Position numbers and translations under genes: made by a program
Assembly (NCBI GenBank): GCA_020627425.1
Contig: JAHKXX010000013.1
Span: forward strand, 1 to 6,537
From: a bacterium
Lineage (GTDB): Bacteria > Bacillota > Clostridia > Oscillospirales > Acutalibacteraceae
Direction of reading: 5' to 3'
DNA: 6,537 nucleotides
Notes under the pieces: model-generated
What the model was told of the DNA's origin: nothing
Database searches by the model: none
The model's input: only the letters and a program-made list of their open reading frames with translations
Part shown: piece after piece, positions 1 to 5,844 of the stretch
How positions within the stretch are numbered: position 1 is the stretch's first letter
Layout of the letters: every line of letters begins with the position of its first letter

Positions 1-1
1 G

Positions 2-103
2 AAGAAGCTGCTTGAGAATATGAAAAAGTCCGTAGATGAATTTGTCGGCGATGCTCCGCAGTTTGACGATCTTACAATGCTGGGTGTTAAGCTGCTTCGA
101 TAA
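2..103 (+). CDS. C-terminal end of a PP2C/SpoIIE-family serine phosphatase (5' part outside window)
   Basis: Only the last 33 codons are present; they open at base 2 and end at TAA 101-103. The tail reads ...FVGDAPQFDDLTMLGVKLL. The D-D-L-T motif followed by a hydrophobic strand is the usual C-terminal signature of PP2C-type phosphatases of the SpoIIE/RsbU class, in which the first Asp helps bind the catalytic metal ion. Such enzymes dephosphorylate Ser/Thr on anti-sigma-factor antagonists or related partner proteins. Everything upstream, including any sensor or membrane domains, lies outside the window, so the exact subfamily and target cannot be given. The next gene starts 50 bases downstream and no terminator with a T-tract separates them, so read-through into it is possible. 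Confidence 0.75.
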   Translation, partial: KKLLENMKKSVDEFVGDAPQFDDLTMLGVKLLR

Positions 104-110
104 ATCGAAG
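95..110. repeat. Perfect dyad over the phosphatase stop codon
   Basis: CTTCGAT and ATCGAAG (95-101 and 104-110) are perfect inverted copies separated by two bases, and the dyad spans the TAA at 101-103. No T-tract follows, so it is not an intrinsic terminator. It could be a protein-binding site or a small RNA hairpin with a TAAA loop, or it may be chance. Confidence 0.3.
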
Positions 111-137
111 GTAAAACAAACCTTAGTATAAACCCGT

Positions 138-143
138 AAGAGG
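138..143 (+). promoter_or_regulatory. SD site that decides the TTG start of the hydrolase
   Basis: AAGAGG lies 10 bases before the TTG at 154-156. An in-frame TGA at 148-150 rules out any start further upstream, and the two ATGs at 143 and 146 are in another frame that stops after a few codons. TTG 154 also places a basic N-terminus directly before the hydrophobic signal segment. Confidence 0.6.
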
Positions 144-153
144 ATGATGAATA

Positions 154-1153
154 TTGAAACAACTGCTTAAAAAGACAATCGGTATTATTCTTTCTGCTGC
201 ATTATTGACAGGAACGGCATTTTCTTTAATCAGCTGCAATGCTCCGGCGGATAACCCACAACCATCACAACCAGTCACGGCGGAAGCAGAGAAAAGCTAC
301 ACGGTTGCCGACTATTCTTTGACAAGAAACGGTATCTCTCTCCACCTGGATCGTACCACAGCAGACGGCACAGAGCCTCAAAAAAAACATTCTGCTAACC
401 CACGGCGTTACATATTCGTCTCACGAGTTCGATGTTGATTATAAGGACTATAGCCTTGCAAGAAGACTGGCGGATGAGGGCTATGCGGTCTGGAAGCTCG
501 ATATTGCCGGCTTCGGGCAGTCTGGTAAGGTAGAGGACGGCTATATGCCCGATTCCGATTATGCGGCAGAGGATATCCATTCAGCAGTAGAAAAGATAGT
601 TTCGGAAAGCGGACAGGATAAAATCGACATTCTCGGTTGGAGCTGGGGCACAGTAACCGCGAGCCGATATGCTTCAAAAAATACAGATCACCTGAACCGC
701 CTGGTTCTGTATGCCCCTATTCTCAGCGGTATCGGTAAATATGAAGTGACCGAGGATTTCCATCATAATACCTGGGAACATGCCGCAGACGATTTCCAGC
801 GTGATCCTGACGGCAGCTTTGATTATACCATTACCGAGCGTGAAATAGTCGAAATGTTTTGTTCGAGCTGCTGGCATTATGATGATGAATACAGCCCTAA
901 CGGCGGCAGACGGGATATATGTATTGAAAAGTCCGAAAAGCTTATCGACCTGTCAAAAATTACTGTTCCTACATTGGTGATCTGCGGCGGCAGCGATCCT
1001 TATCTTAACTATGATCTTGTAAATTCATCTCTCGACGAACTTCCGAAGGGGTCTCAGTTAGAGGTGATCGAGGGCGGTGCTCACGTGATAATGTACGAAA
1101 AACCCTATTATAAGGATTTCCAAAGTAAACTGATTGCATTTTTGAATAAATAA
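154..1153 (+). pseudogene. Lipoprotein alpha/beta hydrolase, frameshifted at an A8 run
   Basis: The first frame (154-438) encodes a lipoprotein signal: basic MKQLLKK, a hydrophobic core and lipobox LISC with the acylated Cys at residue 28. At the 8-A run 380-387 the alpha/beta-hydrolase reading moves to the +1 frame, where NILLTHGV (oxyanion-hole region) begins and continues open to the TAA at 1151-1153. With seven A's the gene would be a continuous 332 codons, with junction EPQ-KNILLTHGV. In that numbering the triad candidates are Ser163 in G-W-S-W-G, Asp281 in GGSDPY and His310 in GGAHV. A full-length product would be an exported, lipid-anchored serine hydrolase; its substrate cannot be told from sequence. 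The downstream fragment has an internal ATG at 545 but would lack the signal peptide, first strands and oxyanion hole. A sequencing error or slippage at the homopolymer is the main alternative to true inactivation. The nucleosidase gene starts 20 bases later. Confidence 0.8.
380..387 (+). other. Frameshift site: run of eight A's
   Basis: In frame 154 the codons read CAA AAA AAA CAT and run to a stop at 438. Removing one A gives CAA AAA AAC ATT and joins the two halves of the hydrolase domain exactly where the oxyanion-hole strand is expected. This is consistent with a one-base gain in the run, an assembly error or transcriptional slippage. Confidence 0.75.
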
Positions 1154-1173
1154 CATATCAGAGGTGACTGACT

Positions 1174-1964
1174 GTGAAAACCAAATAATAACATTGATAA
1201 GCGTACTGGCGATACTTTTGAGCATCTTTCCGACAGGCTGCTCTGATAATAAGCCCGAAGCAAAGAAAGAAGCGATCGGAATTATCGGTGCTATGGATGT
1301 AGAGGTAAATACATTAAATGAAGCGGCAGATATCACTAAAACAACCAAAATTGCCGAGATGGAATTCTGTGAGTGAACCCTTGGTGAAAAAGATGTGGTC
1401 ATTGTTAAATGCGGAATGGGCAAGGTAAATGCAGGAATATGCGCTAATGCACTAATAAATGATTTCAACTGCACGAAAATCATCAATACGGATGTTGCAG
1501 GTTCTCTTGACAGTCAGATCGACATCGGCGATATAGTTGTGTCTGTTGATGCTGTTCAACATGATTACGATGTAGAAGCTATCGGCTTCAAAAAAGGAGA
1601 AATACCATATACAGGTCTGTATGCCTTCAAGGCTGATAAAGCTATGCGTGCTGCGGCGGTAAAGGCTGTAAAGGAGTCTGCCCCTGACGTTCATGTATTT
1701 GAGGGCAGAGTCTGCTCAGGCGATCAGTTTATCTCCAAGAAGGAGCAAAAAGACAAGATATTATCCGATTTTGGCGGAATGTGCTGCGAAATGGAGGGGG
1801 CTGCTATAGCACAAGCCAGTCACCTCAATAATATTCCTTTTGTGGTCATACGCGCTATCTCGGACAAGCCCGACGAAACGGAGATCGTTGACTATAAAAC
1901 CTTTGAAGCACAAGCTGCTGCAAGGTGTGCAAAAATCGTCCGATATATGGTGGAAAACTTATGA
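1174..1964 (+). pseudogene. mtnN: Exported MTA/SAH nucleosidase, broken by frameshift and nonsense codon
   Basis: The protein matches 5'-methylthioadenosine/S-adenosylhomocysteine nucleosidase (Pfs/MTAN), which removes adenine from MTA and SAH. The best start is GTG 1174, with SD AGAGGTGA at 1160-1167; it reads M-K-T-K and hits TAA at 1186. Restoring one A in the 1183-1185 run gives MKTKIITLISVLAILLS...PTGC, a lipoprotein-type signal (Cys23), and a 263-codon gene. A second lesion is TGA at 1374-1376 where the family has Gly (residue 68, GGA to TGA); the frame then stays open to TGA 1962-1964. Family landmarks are IGIIGAM with the acidic Glu44, the ribose-binding Glu208 in CEMEGAA, and catalytic Asp231 in RAISD. 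Residue 107 is Asp in NTDVAG where the family has NTG. The usual enzyme is cytosolic and about 230 aa, so the signal segment is unusual. Restart at GTG 1395 would yield a 189-aa fragment lacking the Glu44 region. Probably transcribed with the hydrolase upstream. Confidence 0.82.
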
Positions 1965-2009
1965 AATTTATAGCAGGCTGCAGATTCTTCTGTTGGTCTG
2001 CTTCTCTTT

Positions 2010-2027
2010 ATAGCATTTAATTGCTAT
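2010..2027. promoter_or_regulatory. Possible operator: dyad overlapping the -35 box
   Basis: ATAGCA (2010-2015) and TGCTAT (2022-2027) are perfect inverted copies with a six-base spacer. The right arm covers most of the -35 element at 2021-2026, the position expected for a repressor site. Arms this short in AT-rich DNA can arise by chance. Confidence 0.3.
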
Positions 2028-2049
2028 TTGTGCTCTTATGATATATAAT
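2021..2049 (+). promoter_or_regulatory. Sigma-A-type promoter of the nitrilase-Nudix operon
   Basis: TTGCTA (2021-2026, four of six consensus bases) and a perfect TATAAT (2044-2049) are separated by exactly 17 bases. The predicted transcription start, near 2056, leaves about 35 bases of leader before the ATG at 2091, including the SD AGGAG at 2077-2081. The 1965-2084 gap holds no other gene. Confidence 0.7.
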
Positions 2050-2090
2050 AAAAGAGATACAAAGTAGTTTTTAGAGAGGAGATCGTGAGG

Positions 2091-3494
2091 ATGATCCCTA
2101 TATGCAATATCATAGCAGAGCTATGTTCCAAAATAATACGATCCTGTCCTGATGATTATCTGTTCGTGAAATACAGTTGTTTGTCATCAAAATGCAGGAA
2201 TAAAATGCTAATCGATATTTCGGAAAACGTCAGCTCATTGTTTACGGACATATCAGAAAATGAAGATCGGAGTCTGCACATTCGTCAATTGAAAAAAGAT
2301 GATCTTAACGATGTTTTGTATGCTGAAATAACAGAATATATTTCAACACTTCAGGAGAAAGACGATCCGTTTTCTATGATAGTACTTGTTCAGGTTTTGG
2401 ATGAGGCTATGAAAACACTTCTTCTCGAAAAGATAAGGGAATATCAGACGGATGATTTTTCGGTGGTGCTGAATACCAACCGTGAGACGACAGGCTTAGG
2501 ACTTCTGCCGCGGTGTTCCTGCGTCTGGGAGCGAAAGCATCGGCTTTCACACAGCTATAACCGCCTGGATAATTTTCTTTTTCATTTTCTCCTGATGGAA
2601 AACTACATACTGGGTGAACTTATAGACAAGCATATTTTCCTGACAAATGATATATTTCCCGATTTTTCAGTGCATAAGCATTTAAAAATCGCTGCTTCTG
2701 CAGTACGAGATGAAAAGCATTTCGCTTATAAGTATTATACCAAAAAGGACATACAGTGTTTCAGTATAAATTATGATAAATCAAAAGCAAAAGAAGATAA
2801 CGAAGAAATATGGAGAATACTCAGAAAATCAGGTAACGATAAATGTGATATAATAGTATTCCCCGAAGCGCTCGGCAACTGCGAAACAGAGGACTATATC
2901 AGGCAAAAACTCGTTTCACTTTCTGCAAAGGAATATAATAAAATACCATCTCTTATAATACTTCCGTCGGTCGTGGATAATAATATGAATACAGTTACGG
3001 TGCTTGACCGCTTTGGTAATGTTATCTGCCGTCAGAATAAGCAGTACCCATTTTGTCTTGAGCATAGCGGGACCGTCTGGATGGAGGATATCAGAACCAA
3101 TATGGTAGTTAATATACTTCATTACGAAGGTATAGGCCGTATAGCGATACTTATTTGCAAGGATTTTCTAACGACAAAATATATGGAACAGCTTATGCGA
3201 TGCTTCAAGCTTACGCTTATCATTGTTCCGTCTTTTTCAACCGGCACCTATGATTTTTGCCAGTCCTTTGATGTCTGTGCCCATGACGACTGCAATGTGA
3301 TATGGATAAACACCTGTGCGGCGATGGAAAAAGGTAAAGAAGCCAATTTTAAAAATATCGGCTATGTCCGCAAGAGGATAGGGCGAAACGACGATGATTC
3401 TCAGAAACTCTGTGAAATGCCGACCTGTCAGGGCGCTTTTACAGGAGACTGCCATAGGAATTGTATATTTACTGAAACGATAAGGGGCGTTTGA
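2091..3494 (+). CDS. Nitrilase-fold carbon-nitrogen hydrolase with unrecognised N-terminal domain
   Basis: The protein is 467 aa from ATG 2091; SD AGGAG at 2077-2081 fits this start better than GTG 2085, which is only three bases from it. Residues ~195-445 look like a carbon-nitrogen hydrolase (nitrilase superfamily) domain. Triad candidates are Glu259 in IIVFPEALG, Lys317 in CRQNKQYPF and Cys356 in ILICKDF, each after a hydrophobic strand as in the family. These enzymes cleave amide or nitrile bonds through a thioester on the Cys. Residues 1-~195 are mostly helical, contain many charged residues and match nothing I recognise; no reverse-transcriptase (YxDD) motif is present. The protein has no signal peptide and is Cys-rich (22 Cys), with a C-terminal C-x4-C-x7-C-x3-C cluster. 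It is the first gene of an operon with its own promoter, and the Nudix gene starts one base after its TGA. The substrate is unknown; an amidase role, or one in a nucleotide or defence setting, is only a guess. Confidence 0.75.
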   Translation: MIPICNIIAELCSKIIRSCPDDYLFVKYSCLSSKCRNKMLIDISENVSSLFTDISENEDRSLHIRQLKKDDLNDVLYAEITEYISTLQEKDDPFSMIVLVQVLDEAMKTLLLEKIREYQTDDFSVVLNTNRETTGLGLLPRCSCVWERKHRLSHSYNRLDNFLFHFLLMENYILGELIDKHIFLTNDIFPDFSVHKHLKIAASAVRDEKHFAYKYYTKKDIQCFSINYDKSKAKEDNEEIWRILRKSGNDKCDIIVFPEALGNCETEDYIRQKLVSLSAKEYNKIPSLIILPSVVDNNMNTVTVLDRFGNVICRQNKQYPFCLEHSGTVWMEDIRTNMVVNILHYEGIGRIAILICKDFLTTKYMEQLMRCFKLTLIIVPSFSTGTYDFCQSFDVCAHDDCNVIWINTCAAMEKGKEANFKNIGYVRKRIGRNDDDSQKLCEMPTCQGAFTGDCHRNCIFTETIRGV

Positions 3495-3495
3495 A

Positions 3496-4053
3496 ATGAA
3501 ATTCAGAAGTATCAGAAAAGAGTATCAAGGTGACTATATTACCTACTACAAGATCGGATATGAAACCGACGGCTGCAGCGAAAAGATATATGAAATGATA
3601 AGCCGTGATCCGGAAATTAAGAATAAGGACGATCTTAACAACAAAACAACAGATGCAGTTATTATGATAATCCACGACAAAACTGAGGAAAGAATTTTGC
3701 TGAATTTTGAATACCGTATGGCAGTAGGCGAATGGGTATATAATTTTCCGGCAGGACTGATTGACGAGGGGGAAACTGTTTCAGAGGCTGCCGAAAGGGA
3801 ACTGCGGGAAGAAACAGGACTGAAGCTCATAAATATAAAAGAGATCTGGAAGGAAAGCTATTCGGCTGTCGGCTTTTCAAATGAAATGGGAAGCGTGATC
3901 ATCGGAACTGCAGAAGGAACCATACAGAAAAGCGATTCTGAGGCAGAAGAAATAAAGGCAGCATGGTATACAAAAGAAGAAGTGCGCTCTTTATTAAATA
4001 GATATCGCTTTGCAGCAAGAACTCAGGCATATTGTTATTTATGGAGCAAATAA
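3496..4053 (+). CDS. Nudix hydrolase, ADP-ribose pyrophosphatase-like
   Basis: This 185-aa protein is the usual length for NudF-type ADP-ribose pyrophosphatases. The Nudix box G-x5-E-x7-R-E-U-x-E-E-x-G-U is complete at residues 87-109: Gly87, Glu93, then RELREETGL with the metal-binding Glu102, Glu105 and Glu106. It is preceded by GEWVYNFPAGLIDEGE, the layout typical of nucleoside-diphosphate-sugar hydrolases. The family cleaves ADP-ribose or related X-linked nucleoside diphosphates with Mg2+ in the cytosol; the exact substrate cannot be read from sequence. The N-terminal ~50 residues form the strand-rich cap seen in dimeric ADP-ribose pyrophosphatases. The ATG lies one base after the upstream TGA, with AGGGGCG-like purines at 3482-3488 inside the previous gene as SD, so translational coupling is likely. 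Hairpin terminators follow directly. No defects are seen. Confidence 0.88.
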   Translation: MKFRSIRKEYQGDYITYYKIGYETDGCSEKIYEMISRDPEIKNKDDLNNKTTDAVIMIIHDKTEERILLNFEYRMAVGEWVYNFPAGLIDEGETVSEAAERELREETGLKLINIKEIWKESYSAVGFSNEMGSVIIGTAEGTIQKSDSEAEEIKAAWYTKEEVRSLLNRYRFAARTQAYCYLWSK

Positions 4054-4057
4054 ACAT

Positions 4058-4080
4058 CCACTCGCCCAGCGAGTGGTTTT
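4058..4080 (+). terminator. Hairpin just after the Nudix gene
   Basis: CCACTCGC (4058-4065) and GCGAGTGG (4069-4076) form an eight-pair GC-rich stem with a three-base loop, followed by TTTT, starting four bases after the stop codon. The short T-tract suggests a partial terminator or a 3'-end stabiliser backed up by the next hairpin. Confidence 0.6.
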
Positions 4081-4091
4081 ACTTATAAAAT

Positions 4092-4133
4092 AAAACAGCA
4101 AAAGGATCAACAATTCCTTTTGCTGTTTTTTAT
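4092..4133. terminator. Strong, probably bidirectional intrinsic terminator between convergent genes
   Basis: A 15-base arm (4092-4106) pairs perfectly with 4115-4129 around an eight-base loop. On the + strand the arm ends in a run of T's that continues past the stem, terminating the nitrilase-Nudix operon. Read on the - strand, the hairpin lies 28 bases past the kinase stop codon and is also followed by a T-rich stretch, so it can end the kinase transcript too. Confidence 0.85.
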
Positions 4134-4157
4134 TATTTAAAATCAGTATATGAGTTT

Positions 4158-5633
4158 TTATGCAGTATTTTCATATATGATATCATATCTGTAGTAATCC
4201 CTCTTTAACATTTCACAGCGTGCCGAATATAAATAGAATCTGTTATTATTATCAAATATAACCGATATGCTTTTTGTTATTTCGTTCTGTGTAGGATCAT
4301 ATTCGCACAGGTTTAACGTAGCCTTATACTTATTCTTAATGCTGAACAACTGCATAAGCCCTATGCCGCTACCACCGGTGTTTGCGTGTGTAGTTCTGCG
4401 CTTTAATCCGAATGAACGAATGACCTCGGGATTAAAGTCCATTCCGCTGTCGCTAACTGTAACAGTTGGAAAGCCTTCCGTATAGGATAATCTTAGCTTT
4501 ACTATTTTTAATTCACTCTCCCGTACGGCTATAAAAGCATTCTCTATCAGATCGGCTATAATGGTACACAGATCATTACCATTTATTCCGGAAAACGAAA
4601 AGTCAAAATCATTATCAGTCTGTACCGAAAAGCTTATTCCTTCAGCCTTTGACTTTCGAGACATATATTCCATCATTGCATCAACGAGAATGATACCTGT
4701 CTTTGGTATATCGTCCTCCTTTTTGGAATAATTGTCTATACTTAATTCTCTGTCAGACAAAAGCTTATCGAGGCTGTCGTATATTTTTTGCGCTTCAATA
4801 GGGGAGGGATCCTCTTTTTTTATTATTGTCATAACCGCGTCCTTCAGTGCCGGAATTAGCTTGTTATCCTTGTGAATGATCCTTGCAAGCTCCTCGTTGT
4901 CCTCTCCGAGTTTTTGTATTTCTTTCTTATAGTTTTCTATCGTTGTATACAGATAATCAAGTTCTCTCTTTCTCTGACGCTTGATGTATGTTTTTTTGAT
5001 CTCTCTTTGAATTACAATATTCAGTATCAGTGCAGAGGCAAGTATAGGAAAAAGCACTAACAATAAGAAAAAACCATCCTTTATGTAATCAAAAAGAAGG
5101 AAATGACTGAGAACAATTATCAACAGACTTAAAAGAATACACATATACGGATATTTACCGTCCTGTAAAAACTGAAAACCATGTTTATATCTTCTTATTC
5201 TGAACAAGAGGAATGCAAAAACAGACTGTACCAACACCATTATTATAGTTCCTACCAGCACTGATGCGTCCGTTATCTCTATTTGCAGAACACCGCAAAC
5301 AACTGACATCAAAAAGCCTGCCACAAAATATAAGACATTTGTTAAAGCATAGGAAACCATAGCAACTGTAAGTGTTTTAAAAAAATTCAGCTTGTGGATA
5401 AACTGAAAAACAAAAACAGTTGCTGCGAATCCAAAAAGCTTATACGATGTATGTACATAGTCGTTGTTAAGGTCGGGAAATAGTTTTATAAGAAAATATC
5501 CGATCGTCATTAATAAAGAAAAACCAATAAACATCAGCTTAAACTTGATGTTTAAATTCTTTATATTTAGTATTCTTCCGAAAACATACCCGGTAATTAT
5601 AAACGTAAAGAAACGTTTTATAAACAAATCCAA
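4158..5633 (-). CDS. AgrC-like membrane sensor histidine kinase (GHKL ATPase)
   Basis: The protein is 491 aa. Residues 1-208 hold about seven hydrophobic segments (roughly 5-25, 33-50, 66-80, 86-112, 122-146, 163-183, 186-208) with almost no extracellular domain, as in peptide-sensing AgrC/ComD-type kinases. A charged coiled-coil-like linker (210-250) leads to the phospho-acceptor candidate His254 in ELARIIHKDNK. The ATP-binding domain has an N-box DLIENA (Asn365), a D-x-G box VSDSG (Asp395, Gly397) and a Gly-rich box GGSGIGL (420-426), as in GHKL kinases. Expected role: autophosphorylation on sensing a signal at the membrane, then transfer to a response regulator, presumably the Spo0A-like one upstream on the same strand. 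The start is TTG 5633, supported by SD AAGGGGA at 5647-5641 on the - strand, seven bases away. A weak -10 (TATAAA at 5662-5657) could give a promoter of its own, with no good -35. The ligand is unknown, and no AgrB/AgrD-like gene is seen. Confidence 0.85.
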   Translation of the reverse strand: MDLFIKRFFTFIITGYVFGRILNIKNLNIKFKLMFIGFSLLMTIGYFLIKLFPDLNNDYVHTSYKLFGFAATVFVFQFIHKLNFFKTLTVAMVSYALTNVLYFVAGFLMSVVCGVLQIEITDASVLVGTIIMVLVQSVFAFLLFRIRRYKHGFQFLQDGKYPYMCILLSLLIIVLSHFLLFDYIKDGFFLLLVLFPILASALILNIVIQREIKKTYIKRQRKRELDYLYTTIENYKKEIQKLGEDNEELARIIHKDNKLIPALKDAVMTIIKKEDPSPIEAQKIYDSLDKLLSDRELSIDNYSKKEDDIPKTGIILVDAMMEYMSRKSKAEGISFSVQTDNDFDFSFSGINGNDLCTIIADLIENAFIAVRESELKIVKLRLSYTEGFPTVTVSDSGMDFNPEVIRSFGLKRRTTHANTGGSGIGLMQLFSIKNKYKATLNLCEYDPTQNEITKSISVIFDNNNRFYLYSARCEMLKRDYYRYDIIYENTA

Positions 5634-5634
5634 T

Positions 5635-5664
5635 TTAAAATCCCCTTAAACTATTTTTTATAAT
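5635..5664 (+). promoter_or_regulatory. Possible promoter of the micropeptide transcript
   Basis: A perfect TATAAT at 5659-5664 has a weak -35-like TTAAAA at 5635-5640 with an 18-base spacer. A start near 5671 would give a transcript of about 170 bases that includes the SD-masking hairpin, the 17-codon ORF and the terminator. The element lies over the kinase's SD and probable promoter on the other strand, so the two would be divergent and overlapping. AT-rich DNA makes chance matches likely. Confidence 0.35.
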
Positions 5665-5696
5665 AAAATACAACTATTTAGAGAAATATATATTTA

Positions 5697-5740
5697 ACCT
5701 CCGAAAACGTATGATATATACATCATAAATGATCGGAGGT
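5697..5740 (+). promoter_or_regulatory. Leader hairpin that can mask the micropeptide's Shine-Dalgarno site
   Basis: ACCTCCGA (5697-5704) is the exact reverse complement of TCGGAGGT (5733-5740), which contains the core of the SD. A second six-pair stem, TATGAT/ATCATA (5710-5715 and 5722-5727), stacks inside, separated by a 5x5 internal loop. If transcription begins before 5697, the RNA would hide the SD, suggesting regulated translation (a thermosensor, a small-RNA switch or similar). If transcription begins inside the repeat, the dyad would act only as DNA. Confidence 0.5.
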
Positions 5741-5742
5741 GA
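5735..5742 (+). promoter_or_regulatory. Near-ideal Shine-Dalgarno of the micropeptide ORF
   Basis: GGAGGTGA is an eight-base match to the anti-SD end of 16S rRNA. Seven bases separate GGAGG from the ATG at 5747, the optimal spacing. This is the main evidence that the very short ORF is translated. Confidence 0.8.
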
Positions 5743-5746
5743 GAAT

Positions 5747-5800
5747 ATGTGGGGCTGGATTCTTGAATGGATGAAAAAGTATTTTCCGAATCACCATTGA
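5747..5800 (+). CDS. 17-residue Trp-rich micropeptide between kinase and regulator
   Basis: The ORF encodes MWGWILEWMKKYFPNHH, ending at TGA 5798-5800. Support comes from context rather than length: an ideal SD at 5735-5742, a leader hairpin, and an intrinsic terminator 13 bases after the stop make a complete transcription unit. The peptide has three Trp (2, 4, 8), a hydrophobic first half and a KKY centre; residues 2-13 could form an amphipathic helix. It has no cleavable signal peptide and no Cys. It lies divergent from the AgrC-like kinase and convergent with the Spo0A-like regulator. Possible roles are a signalling peptide or precursor for the kinase, a small membrane-active peptide like delta-haemolysin or PSMs, a type I toxin-like peptide, or a leader ORF of a regulatory RNA. 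I do not recognise the sequence and assign no function. Confidence 0.62.
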   Translation: MWGWILEWMKKYFPNHH

Positions 5801-5813
5801 TCACCTGAAAGCA

Positions 5814-5844
5814 CTGCCCGGCACAGGACGGGCAGATTTTTTTT
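5814..5844 (+). terminator. Intrinsic terminator of the micropeptide unit
   Basis: CTGCCCG (5814-5820) and CGGGCAG (5829-5835) form a perfect GC-rich seven-pair stem with an eight-base loop, followed by one A and eight T's (5837-5844). It works only on the + strand, since no T-tract follows on the other side. The T-run overlaps the stop codon of the convergent response-regulator gene. Confidence 0.9.

Noticed and set aside
95..110. Intrinsic terminator after the phosphatase gene
   Set aside because: The dyad is perfect but short, has almost no loop and is not followed by a T-tract.
545..1153. The 202-codon hydrolase fragment as a normal intact gene
   Set aside because: It begins inside the domain, after the oxyanion-hole strand, and the missing part is present just upstream in another frame together with a signal peptide.
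1374..1376. In-frame TGA read as glycine (recoded genetic code as in SR1/Gracilibacteria)
   Set aside because: TGA is used as the natural stop of the nitrilase gene at 3492-3494, with the Nudix gene starting one base later, and as the stop of the nucleosidase itself. The gene also has a separate frameshift, so simple decay fits better.
1058..1694. Open frames on the - strand across the nucleosidase
   Set aside because: They lie opposite a recognisable MTAN gene, have no SD or family resemblance, and look like shadows of its codon bias.
1972..2006. Terminator after the nucleosidase gene
   Set aside because: GCAGA/TCTGC arms can pair, but the stem is weak with a long loop, and the following bases are pyrimidine-rich rather than a T-run.
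2091..3494. A DRT type 1 reverse transcriptase-nitrilase defence protein
   Set aside because: The N-terminal region has no YxDD or other RT motif and is too short for an RT domain; only the nitrilase-like part is similar in kind.
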